Source: UBA11524 sp963617205
Lineage (GTDB): Bacteria; Bacillota; Clostridia; Christensenellales; Aristaeellaceae
Assembly: GCA_963617205.1 (NCBI GenBank)
Contig: CAVEOA010000025.1
Span: forward strand, 1 to 33,101
Length of the DNA: 33,101 nt
Direction of reading: 5' to 3'
Position 1 is the first letter of the stretch; each line of letters starts with the position of its first letter. Shown in pieces: positions 19,656-26,000 of the stretch. Under the pieces are notes generated by a model. That model was not told the DNA's origin, made no database searches, and was given only the letters and a program-made list of their open reading frames with translations. A program made the position numbers and the translations under genes.

Positions 19656-20480
19656 AACTCAATTTCTCTCCTTTGCCCTTTTCGCTCATTCTGATGGTTG
19701 ATTTGCCGAAGAAGTCGGCAATCGCCTTTGTTGTGCCGTTGTTGCGCCCCTTGTTGTCGATATCGATGTTGAACGGATTGCTGTCGCTGATCATCTGCCA
19801 GCTCTTTTCGCAGAAGCTGTTGCCTGCGTAATTGACCACCGCTTCATAATTCAGCCGGTGTCCCAGCTCCATCAGTACATCGCTGAAGAAGATGTAACTC
19901 ATATTATTAAGCGCTTCCTCGTCAATAACGCCTAAGTGCGCCGCCACGATTGCTACCGCACGGTCAAGGCTTACACCTCCTTCCGAATCGTCTCCAAGTT
20001 TTTTAGCTTTTCGCCCTTTTCGTCAATTCGATTGACGCGCTTGAAGATGGTCAGTATCTTCTCGATCGTGTCCGTATCCATCTCATCGTAGTTGTCAAGG
20101 ATGAGCTGCTCGTCATCTGTCGCCGCAATCAGCCAATCCATTACCGCCTTGTCTCCGTCGCGTTCGTCTCCAAAGGATCCTGCTTCCATTGCCAACACGT
20201 CCGTCAGCGGATACAGGTCGAGGATTCTGTAGAACGTCGCCGTTCTGTTTCGCTGATACTTCAGCTTTGTCGCCTTTATTTCAATAGGCCTTCCGTTAAT
20301 CATCACCGTATTTTCCGGATTTCCGACTGCCGGAAGAGCCTTTGCTTTCGTCTTTGTTGTCGGCGTTTTCTTTTCTTCCATGCCAACTTCCGGAAGCTCT
20401 TTCGTTTCCTGCTCCTTGTCTGGCAGATTCTTTGCTTCCTGCTCCGCATTCGGCAGAGCCTTTGCCTTCCTTGTCGCCAT
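19636..20480 (-). CDS. Tail assembly chaperone, -1 frameshift fusion (GT-like)
   Basis: The short upstream frame (stop at 19971) and the downstream open frame (stop at 19636) are in the -1 relation to each other. The downstream frame is open right through the overlap. It has no well-placed start: the first usable codon, GTG at 19947, has no ribosome binding site at a workable distance. A slippery A AAA AAC sits in frame at 20004-19998. Slipping there gives ...EKLKN, then LGDDSEGGVSLDRAVAIVAAHLG, and runs on to ...YGNSKD, about 281 residues from ATG 20480. This mirrors lambda G/GT and its relatives, where the fusion binds the tape measure and the short form dominates. The location between tail tube and tape measure genes fits exactly. 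Frameshifting is inferred from sequence, not measured. Confidence 0.85.
19971..20480 (-). CDS. Tail assembly chaperone, short form (G-like)
   Basis: This is the unshifted product, 169 residues. An N-terminal 50-residue segment is repetitive and Lys/Glu/Pro-rich (recurring KALP, KNLP, KELP, KALP). The folded part begins near NTVMINGRPIEIKATKLKYQ and continues as helices through LDLYPLTDVLAM and ATDDEQLILDNYDEMD. I placed the start at ATG 20480 because AGGTGG lies six bases upstream. An ATG at 20495 is in frame but its AAGGA is only two bases away. The tail tube terminator lies about 45 bases upstream. The function as short tail chaperone rests on position plus the frameshift signal. Confidence 0.85.
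   Translation of the reverse strand: MATRKAKALPNAEQEAKNLPDKEQETKELPEVGMEEKKTPTTKTKAKALPAVGNPENTVMINGRPIEIKATKLKYQRNRTATFYRILDLYPLTDVLAMEAGSFGDERDGDKAVMDWLIAATDDEQLILDNYDEMDTDTIEKILTIFKRVNRIDEKGEKLKNLETIRKEV
19998..20004 (-). promoter_or_regulatory. Programmed -1 ribosomal frameshift site (A AAA AAC)
   Basis: The heptamer is in the exact phase required (CTA AAA AAC in the zero frame) and lies nine codons before the zero-frame stop. A weak 5-bp stem (19936-19940 with 19957-19961) lies about 36 bases downstream, and AAAGGG lies about 12 bases upstream. I see no strong pseudoknot. The -1 frame then remains open for 120 codons. Confidence 0.88.
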
Positions 20481-20525
20481 TTTGTCCCACCTCATTTTCC
20501 TTTTATTGTCGCGTTTTTATAAGAA

Positions 20526-20560
20526 ATAAAAAAAATGGGGAGACCCCGAAGAGCCTCCCC
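20526..20560 (-). terminator. Intrinsic terminator after the tail tube gene
   Basis: On the minus strand GGGGAGGC pairs with GTCTCCCC (arms 20553-20560 and 20537-20544). There is one G-U pair that works only in this orientation. ATTTTTTTTATTT follows. It starts about 15 bases after the tail tube stop codon and would limit read-through into the chaperone genes. Confidence 0.9.
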
Positions 20561-20574
20561 TAAGACGATTAAGA

Positions 20575-21351
20575 TTAGACCGGCTCGTAGGACAGGTCGA
20601 ACATCTTCTCGTCAGCCCGCTTCGGGTCGAGAGCCGTGAACGTCACGCCATGCGTAGACGCAGACTTGTAGCTGTTGTCAAAGCCCGGAAGCGCCGTAAC
20701 GCGCACGCGAGGAATGTACAGGTGCACCCAACCCTTAACCGCCGCCTCTGTGCAGTCAGTGCCGGACGAATACAGCGGCCAGTGCGCGTACAGAGCGCCC
20801 TTTGCAGTGGTGCTCTTGGTCGTCACCGTCACCACATTGGCGGTTTCACCAAGGACGCGGCGGTATGCCACGCGGATAGTCTCACCGTCAGACACATCGC
20901 CGGCGGCAAAGGTTACGGTCGTTTCGTTGTCGGTCGTGGCAACGGCAATCTTGCCGGTGGACGCGGTTTCAGCAACCTCAAAGCCGTTTACCTTCACAGA
21001 ACCGCTGGTCACCTTGTAGGGGATGGTCACGGTGCTGTTCTTCACCTCGTACAGCTTGCTTTCCAGCGTATCATAGGCGGTGTCGCCTTCCTTGATCGTG
21101 GAAGCGTTTGCCATTGCAAACATATCGAGCGTAAACGCCGAGGAATCAAAAGTGAACTCCAGTGTACGGCTGGTGTCGATAATCGCCAGCGGGAAATTAG
21201 ACTGACCGCCGTTGATGGTCAGAGATTCAGAAGAATCGCTCATAGACGCGGTGTTGACTTCGTCGTAAGAGAACACCGTGCCGTCGCAGCGTTCAAATTC
21301 AATGTTGGGGTTATCTGCAATATAACCGCCGAGTTTTTCTACATATACCAT
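20575..21351 (-). CDS. Major tail (tube) protein
   Basis: The product is 258 residues and strongly beta-rich, with little charge clustering. An early segment (FERCDGTVFSYDEVNTASMSDSSESLTINGGQSNFPLAII) resembles tube proteins of Gram-positive siphophages. A central Ig-like stretch covers roughly residues 105-165 (VTIPYKVTSGSVKVNG...VTFAAGDVSDGETIRVAYRR). The C-terminal part holds VHLYIPRVRVTALPG and ends FDLSYEPV, typical of the final tube strands. I chose ATG at 21351 since AAGGAGG is seven bases upstream; a 14-codon upstream extension lacks such a site. The strong ribosome binding site and dedicated terminator agree with a highly expressed virion component. Its position before the chaperones and tape measure supports the call. 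Confidence 0.88.
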   Translation of the reverse strand: MVYVEKLGGYIADNPNIEFERCDGTVFSYDEVNTASMSDSSESLTINGGQSNFPLAIIDTSRTLEFTFDSSAFTLDMFAMANASTIKEGDTAYDTLESKLYEVKNSTVTIPYKVTSGSVKVNGFEVAETASTGKIAVATTDNETTVTFAAGDVSDGETIRVAYRRVLGETANVVTVTTKSTTAKGALYAHWPLYSSGTDCTEAAVKGWVHLYIPRVRVTALPGFDNSYKSASTHGVTFTALDPKRADEKMFDLSYEPV

Positions 21352-21420
21352 GGTTGTTCCTCCTTGTGAATGACCGTTTGCTGTCTGCCACACAGCCTCC
21401 TAATCTATGCGGCGCTGACT

Positions 21421-21894
21421 TTAAACCGTCGTTTTATAACAAAAGACAACGTGATACCGCTTGTACCCCGCTGTCTTTGTCCACAAATTATAGGCATTGC
21501 TGAACCGGAACCGCATGTTATAAATGGTCGGCTCGCGGAGCAGCAGGTATTTCAGCCTTTCGCAAATCAGGTCGTATCGATTTTGCAGCTTGTCCTTCGT
21601 TGCGGTGTGCAGGACATCGTCTCGAACAAAGATGTCTATCTCCTTGTAGCGGTTGAGCACACCCTTGTTGCCCGTATCCGCACCGTCCGAATCGTAACAG
21701 ATGATGCGAACCTTTTCGTCCGTCAATAATTCTGAAGCCGCCGCATCCTCGATAAAGTATTTTTCGATAAATTGGACAATCGGGGTCCCTTCCGGGATGC
21801 ACATCAATTCGCGCAGCTTTTCGTCCGGAAAGAATACATACCGAATGATGTCGTTCCAGTTGTCCTTCCATGAATGTGTCTTTTCAACATACAT
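21421..21894 (-). CDS. Putative tail terminator/neck protein
   Basis: This is a 157-residue protein of mixed alpha/beta composition, with segments IIRYVFFPDEKLRELM, KVRIICYDSD, EIDIFVRDDVLHTATKDKLQNRYDLI and YHVVFCYKTTV. The pattern of a helix, then paired strands around a remark-worthy IDIFVR, fits tail-terminator or head-tail joining folds, but I do not recognise the family outright. It follows the HK97 gp10-like gene by six bases and is the last gene before the tail tube, the usual place of the tail terminator. The start at 21894 has only a weak AGGAAAG site, suggesting coupling to the upstream gene. A 69-base gap without a feature follows it. Confidence 0.82.
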   Translation of the reverse strand: MYVEKTHSWKDNWNDIIRYVFFPDEKLRELMCIPEGTPIVQFIEKYFIEDAAASELLTDEKVRIICYDSDGADTGNKGVLNRYKEIDIFVRDDVLHTATKDKLQNRYDLICERLKYLLLREPTIYNMRFRFSNAYNLWTKTAGYKRYHVVFCYKTTV

Positions 21895-21900
21895 TTCGCA

Positions 21901-22422
21901 TCACAGCATCTTTCCTAATTCATTTTCGATTTTTACCTGCGCTTCATATGCGCGGTCGCTGAATTGATTCTGATATATCTTTGTCGCGTTTGACATAAAC
22001 TTTTCGCCATCGCCGGCCGTGTAGTTAAAGCTATCAGGCAGTGGGCGCGACTGATATTTTGAGGGGACGTGAACGCTCTTTTCGGTGATGTTGTCGTCCC
22101 ATGTCGCCTGACCCGGCTTTGTCCATAGAGGACCATTCGCCTGATTGCCTGTCGCCAGCACCATTGCGCGAACGTATGTTGCGCTTTCCGAATCGGCAGG
22201 GACGCGCACCATGCCGACAATGGTTCCCGTGCGTTCGTCATAATATGGCGCGTCGCATTGGATGCTTTCCGCTACGTCGCTTGCCCATGCCTTTTTCTTT
22301 GCGCTGCTGTGCTCCGATTGGATTTCTGCTGCAACTGTTTCCTTAAACTCCTGCTGCGCTTCTCTCATCGTGTCCATTGCAATACCGATTGCAATTTTCA
22401 TCCAGTCGTTCATGTCAGCCAT
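21901..22422 (-). CDS. HK97 gp10-like head-tail joining/tail completion protein
   Basis: A 173-residue product. A helical N-terminus (MNDWMKIAIGIAMDTMREAQQEFKE) precedes a beta-rich core with ISIQ-type strands (AESIQCDAPYYDE, GTIVGMVRVPADS). It then has a short ATGNQANGPLWTKPGQATW loop, as seen in gp10-like minor capsid/tail completion proteins. The C-terminal helix (NQFSDRAYEAQVKIENELGKML) is also typical. I chose ATG 22422, with GGTGG five bases upstream; it overlaps the preceding gene by eight bases. An in-frame upstream ATG (22443) lies deeper in that gene. The role in sealing the head-tail interface is inferred from fold resemblance and order. Confidence 0.78.
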   Translation of the reverse strand: MADMNDWMKIAIGIAMDTMREAQQEFKETVAAEIQSEHSSAKKKAWASDVAESIQCDAPYYDERTGTIVGMVRVPADSESATYVRAMVLATGNQANGPLWTKPGQATWDDNITEKSVHVPSKYQSRPLPDSFNYTAGDGEKFMSNATKIYQNQFSDRAYEAQVKIENELGKML

Positions 22423-23242
22423 GAAGACCACCGCCAGCCTCACGCTTCATCTGCAAGTATAAACATCCATGCGTCTTGTCGTAGTTGACCTCCGCCGTGA
22501 ACATGTTGCGAATCGCATACGTATAAGGGCCGATTTCGCACGTGTCGTTAATGCGGATATTCTTCGTCTTTTCGTTCCATTGAACATAAACATTCAGAAG
22601 GTTGTCGGCGTTCACGCCTGCGTAGCTCTCTGCAATCGAATAGTCAGGGCGGCCAGAATATTCCGATACGCTCGACGGCATATCCTCGCAGATAATTTCG
22701 CGTCCATTCTTATCCAGCGACACCGTTGATTCTGCGTCCTCAACCTCGTACCCGTATTCATCGGTCTTTGGGTGATATTCTCTCGTGAATGTCAGTGTTT
22801 CATTTAACTCAACGCTCTGCGATGCCTGATTGTTCGGGTGATGCGTCACGTTCCAGTTGAGCATATAGAGAACGCCATCTTCGCGAATGACGATATCGCC
22901 TTTGTAAATCTGAACTCCGTAATCCGTCTTGAAATTCAACGACATATCAGAGTTGCCGATTTTGGACTTCCAGTCAATAGGCGTCTGCTGTGCCCTGATG
23001 AAAACCGGCTCGTACTCATCCTCCTGCGCTTTGTACCAATCCTGAATCACCTCGAATGTAAAATTCGTGTGCGGTACATCGTGCTGAAGCAGCCGTGTAA
23101 AATCGCTTTCCAGTGTGGGCGGTGGTCGGAAGTCGCGATTGCTTGCCGCTTGACGCCCTTTGATTAGCTTGTACGCGTCCTTGAGGTCGGCGATTCTGTC
23201 ATCCGTTACCCATTGCGGCCTTGCCACGCACTCCGTCACCAC
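22415..23242 (-). CDS. Putative head-tail connector protein
   Basis: 275 residues, acidic, without membrane segments. After a short helical N-terminus with KLIKGRQAASNRDFRPPPTLESDF, the protein is largely beta (VQIYKGDIVIREDGVLYMLNWNVTHHPNNQ, LNVYVQWNEKTKNIRINDTCEIGPYTYAIRNMFTAEVNY). The C-terminal phrase about tolerating a native 'IGPYTYAIRN' strand followed by a short tail is reminiscent of connector/stopper proteins, but I do not recognise a named family. It starts at GTG 23242 (a second GTG is at 23239) inside the end of the upstream gene, with GAGGGTGG as a modest ribosome binding site. The exact start is uncertain. Position in the connector block is the main basis for the call. Confidence 0.8.
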   Translation of the reverse strand: MVTECVARPQWVTDDRIADLKDAYKLIKGRQAASNRDFRPPPTLESDFTRLLQHDVPHTNFTFEVIQDWYKAQEDEYEPVFIRAQQTPIDWKSKIGNSDMSLNFKTDYGVQIYKGDIVIREDGVLYMLNWNVTHHPNNQASQSVELNETLTFTREYHPKTDEYGYEVEDAESTVSLDKNGREIICEDMPSSVSEYSGRPDYSIAESYAGVNADNLLNVYVQWNEKTKNIRINDTCEIGPYTYAIRNMFTAEVNYDKTHGCLYLQMKREAGGGLHG

Positions 23243-23513
23243 CCTCTACAATATCATTTGGAAGTCGCCCGATGGACCCTGCTTTATCCAATAACTTGTG
23301 GCGAATCCGTTGAAACGCCGTCCATGTATCGTCGCTCCATTCGTCCTTAGGCTTGTTTTCGTTGGTAATATACACCAAATCCTCCACGTCTGCCACTACG
23401 CGAAGAATGTCCATCTTGAGCATATCCGTGTAGTCGCGCAGGAGGTAGGTTTTTTCAGAGGTTGGGTTCAGGTCGCGATCTCTGTACACAACCTTTACTT
23501 TCAATTCATCCAT
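23199..23513 (-). CDS. Small hypothetical protein in the head-tail connector block
   Basis: 104 residues. It begins with a short beta segment (DELKVKVVYRDRDLNP), then helices (LLRDYTDMLKMDILRVVADVEDLVYI), a WSDDTWTAFQRIRHKLLDKAGSI segment and a Gly-rich end. ATG 23513 follows GGCGGTGG by six to seven bases, 14 bases after the upstream stop. It overlaps the next gene by 44 bases in another frame. I do not recognise it. Its size and place among the connector genes suggest an adaptor or accessory virion protein. Confidence 0.8.
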   Translation of the reverse strand: MDELKVKVVYRDRDLNPTSEKTYLLRDYTDMLKMDILRVVADVEDLVYITNENKPKDEWSDDTWTAFQRIRHKLLDKAGSIGRLPNDIVEGGDGVRGKAAMGNG

Positions 23514-23527
23514 TCTATTCCACCGCC

Positions 23528-23950
23528 TTAGAGAAGGTGAAATCGCGCCATCTTATACCAGATGGTGCGCCGCATAGATTCCAAATCAGTAATGGTCTGC
23601 TGGAGATTCGCGTACGGTTTATCGCCGTGAGAAACGCTCATTGCGTCTGTTGTGTAGCTTGTCAAATCGTCCACTGTCGTCTGAACCTTCCGCAGAAACT
23701 CAATCTGCGCCGACAGGAGCACATATTCTCGTTCGTCCAGCGCCAATGATTCTGAAAAGCTGACATACATGTCGCCTTCCATTTGGAACATATCTTCGCT
23801 GAACCGCAATGCTCTGCCGGTCATGGTGTACAGGTGACGGATTGCATTGGCGATGTACTTGCCAATATCCACCATATCAACCGTATCAGGGACGTTCTGC
23901 CATTCAATTCTGTCAAAGAGCGCTTCCGCAAGTCTTACTAAATCGGTCAT
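23528..23950 (-). CDS. Putative head-tail adaptor protein
   Basis: 140 residues, almost entirely helical (LVRLAEALFDRIEW, VDIGKYIANAIRHLYTMTG, LLSAQIEFLRKVQTTVDDLTSYTT, NLQQTITDLESMRRTIWYKMARF). A helical bundle of this size two genes after the capsid is the usual profile of the gp6/gp15-type adaptor that docks under the portal. Specific homology is not recognised, so this is inferred. I prefer ATG 23950, nine bases after GGGGTG, over the in-frame GTG at 23962 that lies within the ribosome binding site. Confidence 0.8.
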   Translation of the reverse strand: MTDLVRLAEALFDRIEWQNVPDTVDMVDIGKYIANAIRHLYTMTGRALRFSEDMFQMEGDMYVSFSESLALDEREYVLLSAQIEFLRKVQTTVDDLTSYTTDAMSVSHGDKPYANLQQTITDLESMRRTIWYKMARFHLL

Positions 23951-23974
23951 ATCTTGCTGCACCCCAGCTTTCTA

Positions 23975-24424
23975 TTACTCGCCGATAAAATCCTTATCCG
24001 GCATCTTGTTCTTGAGGATTTTCAGCTTTGTCGCCGTCAGGGCGTCCTGCGCCATCGCCACTCGATAGACGCGGTCAAGTACAAACGGCTCTGTAATCTT
24101 GTCCAACCACTCTTCCATCTTCTTTGCGGAAAGAGCCAAATGCTTTTTAATGTCCTCTTCATCGGCGAAGTTCGGGTCGTTTTCCACATCAATGCCAAGA
24201 GACGACGCCACCTCATGCGCAGTATCTTCCTTGTCTTCGGACAGATTTTCAAACCGCAGAAGTCCCTTCTGAATCACGTTCGAGATACTGGAAATGTAAC
24301 TGACATCATCCTTGGAAACAAGAACAAAAGAACCTGCCTTAATGTTCATGCCCATCGGTCTGTCCTGTGTGCGAACGCCGACATCAAACTTTTGTGGATT
24401 GACCAACTTCATTTTTTCTGCCAT
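23975..24424 (-). CDS. Hypothetical protein downstream of the capsid gene
   Basis: 149 residues. The N-terminal third is beta-rich (KLVNPQKFDVGVRTQDRPMG, GSFVLVSKDDVSYISS). An acidic helical segment follows (LSEDKEDTAHEVASSLGIDVENDPNFADEEDI), then KKMEEWLDKITEPFVLDRVYRVAMAQDALTATKLKILKN. It has a strong AAGGAGAGAGG site and follows the capsid terminator. I do not recognise the family. A head-associated or connector role is inferred only from position. Confidence 0.82.
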   Translation of the reverse strand: MAEKMKLVNPQKFDVGVRTQDRPMGMNIKAGSFVLVSKDDVSYISSISNVIQKGLLRFENLSEDKEDTAHEVASSLGIDVENDPNFADEEDIKKHLALSAKKMEEWLDKITEPFVLDRVYRVAMAQDALTATKLKILKNKMPDKDFIGE

Positions 24425-24444
24425 TTTTGTTCCTCTCTCCTTTT

Positions 24445-24478
24445 AGAAAAGAGGAAGAGACGGTTTTTACGCCGTCCC
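24445..24478 (-). terminator. Probable intrinsic terminator after the major capsid gene
   Basis: On the minus strand GGGACGG pairs with CCGTCTC (arms 24472-24478 and 24457-24463; 7 bp with one G-U). An 8-base loop separates them, and TTCCTCTTTTCT follows. The T tract is interrupted by C bases, so I expect partial termination. It would let capsid mRNA exceed connector mRNA. Confidence 0.65.
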
Positions 24479-24499
24479 TTCCATCGGTTCGTTTGTTGA

Positions 24500-25510
24500 T
24501 TAGTTGCTCTGGTACACGCCGATGTACGGACGAGTGCCAACCACAATGCCTGCGCCGATATACTGGTCAAGGCGAACCTCGTATACCATGTCATCGATGT
24601 CCTGCGTGTCAACGCTGTTTACGTCGCCCTCAAAGACAACCTTCAGAGGACGCATACCTGCATCCACACCGGACGGCAGGATGAACAGCTTGTTCGTGTC
24701 GAATACAGGCTTGTCCGTGTCGTCGAACAGCGGGTTGACAAGATTCACAACCTTGCAGCCGCTGTATACGCCAATCATGCCGGTCGCGTTGTATTCATCG
24801 ATAATGCTGTCAGAGTACTGCTTGGCAGTGGTAGAGGCGGTAAATCCGGTCAGCTCTGCAATCTGAGAAATCATATCGATATCACCGAGGATGGTCGGCG
24901 CTGCGCCGCCAGACAGGCGCATCCAATGGCGAATCATCGGGTCGAGCGTCGCCTTAACAACACCAGAGCCGGTGCCATAATAGGGGCTTTCAAAGGGCGC
25001 GGTGCCAAGCGCGGCGTTCAGAACCTCCTGAATGTACTGGTAATAAGCCAGCTCCATCTGATAGGAAGCGTCGTTAATCAGGGAAGCCATATCCACCTGA
25101 CCGTTCTGCATTTCCACAAGGTTGATTGCCGGGCGAGCGGAAACCGCCACAGTATCCAGGGTAATCACCTTGTTGGCAACCTTGCTGCGTGCAGGCGTGC
25201 CTCCCTTTGCGCCGACATAAGCGCGGACACCCTCAATGCGCGTCTTGAACTGCGCCTTCTCGCCATAGCCGACGCGCTTGGTGTCGGCAACCTGATCGAG
25301 CCAGTTGGTCTTGGGATGAACGATGTCGTTTACCGCAAAACCAATAAGCTGCGCAATCTGATAGCGGTTGTGCGGCGTCGGGTTCTTTGCCAGCTCTGCA
25401 ATCATTTCGCTCGTGCGCTTGGCAACGTTGGAATCGACCTTTTCGTGCTTTGCCTGCGCAACCAGCGTCTTTACGACGTTGGCGTTCTTCTTGATTTCAA
25501 TCTGTTCCAT
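24500..25510 (-). CDS. Major capsid protein (HK97 fold)
   Basis: 336 residues in the canonical slot after protease/scaffold and decoration genes. The first ~65 residues are helical and charged (MEQIEIKKNANVVKTLVAQAKHE...), resembling a delta-like scaffolding arm. Next comes KTNWLDQVADTKRVGYGEKAQFKTRIEGVRAY (E-loop-like region). The long spine-like helix is near SYQMELAYYQYIQEVLNAALG, and a P-domain/A-domain series follows (PTILGDIDMISQIAELTG, GVYSGCKVVNLVNPLFD, KLFILPSGVD). ATG 25510 follows GAGGTG by nine bases. I cannot tell where the prohead protease would cut. The HK97-fold assignment is from composition and order, not from a search. Confidence 0.9.
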   Translation of the reverse strand: MEQIEIKKNANVVKTLVAQAKHEKVDSNVAKRTSEMIAELAKNPTPHNRYQIAQLIGFAVNDIVHPKTNWLDQVADTKRVGYGEKAQFKTRIEGVRAYVGAKGGTPARSKVANKVITLDTVAVSARPAINLVEMQNGQVDMASLINDASYQMELAYYQYIQEVLNAALGTAPFESPYYGTGSGVVKATLDPMIRHWMRLSGGAAPTILGDIDMISQIAELTGFTASTTAKQYSDSIIDEYNATGMIGVYSGCKVVNLVNPLFDDTDKPVFDTNKLFILPSGVDAGMRPLKVVFEGDVNSVDTQDIDDMVYEVRLDQYIGAGIVVGTRPYIGVYQSN

Positions 25511-25530
25511 TTCTCTTTACACCTCGATTT

Positions 25531-25986
25531 TTACTTGGCAATCGCGCCGTCTGCGGCAGGCGTTACCGTATCGCCAACAGACAGTGCAGCATAAGTCGTG
25601 TCGTCAACCGTCACAATCAGGCGCTCACCAATCGTCGGACGGTGCATCCGGACAAAGTCGCCCTTGTTCACGGCGTATTCTGCGGTGTTGTATTCGCCAG
25701 CGTCCTCGTAAACGTTCCATTCGTTTTCGCACAGGAAAACTTCATTGGTGCCAACCGCAGTAACATCCAGAATCACGGCAGGCATACGCCAGAGCGTCGT
25801 CTTTTCGACAACCTTCATGGTCGTATCCTTCGCCGCCGTCGTCAGAATAACGGCGCCGTTTGCGTCAATCTCGACAAACTTGCCGTTCTCCAGCTTGTCC
25901 ACGTTGCCGTTCTCCAGCTTGTCCACGCCGGACTTGTGCTGGAAGTCATAAACATGACCATTCAGTCGCGTCATATAACCAGCCAT
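25531..25986 (-). CDS. Putative capsid decoration/stabilisation protein
   Basis: 151 residues, beta-rich and without hydrophobic segments. The start MAGYMTRLNGHVYDF is followed by an 8-residue direct repeat (VDKLENGN, VDKLENGK) and FVEIDANGAVILTTAAKDTTMKVVEKT. Ile/Val-rich strands with acidic turns continue to the end (GERLIVTVDDTTYAALSVGDTVTPAADGAIAK). The location between the protease/scaffold and the capsid is where small head-decoration or fibre proteins are found. No family is recognised with certainty. ATG 25986 has AAGGAGG nine bases upstream, 14 bases after the protease stop. Confidence 0.82.
   Translation of the reverse strand: MAGYMTRLNGHVYDFQHKSGVDKLENGNVDKLENGKFVEIDANGAVILTTAAKDTTMKVVEKTTLWRMPAVILDVTAVGTNEVFLCENEWNVYEDAGEYNTAEYAVNKGDFVRMHRPTIGERLIVTVDDTTYAALSVGDTVTPAADGAIAK
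25880..25927 (-). repeat. Perfect 24-bp tandem duplication in the putative decoration gene
   Basis: The 24-bp unit beginning TTGCCGTTCTCCAGCTTG (plus strand) occurs at 25880-25903 and again, identical, at 25904-25927. It is a multiple of three and adds one copy of VDKLENG(N/K) to the N-terminal third of the protein. The absence of any base difference indicates a recent slippage-type duplication. Confidence 0.95.
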
Positions 25987-26000
25987 CGGTTTATTCCTCC

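Noticed and set aside
19636..19947. Independent 103-residue gene starting at GTG 19947
   Set aside because: The frame is open far upstream, the nearest AGGAGG is about 28 bases away, and an in-phase slippery site explains it as the frameshift product.
20650..21369. 239-codon plus-strand frame opposite the tail tube gene
   Set aside because: It has Arg/His/Val-rich shadow composition and crosses the real gene's ribosome binding site. No initiation signal is present.
21352..21420. Promoter or small gene in the gap before the tail tube gene
   Set aside because: Only the ribosome binding site of the tail tube gene is recognisable. No paired -35/-10 boxes or open frame with start signals were found.
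25880..25927. CRISPR-like repeat
   Set aside because: There are only two directly abutting in-frame units without spacers, inside a coding region.
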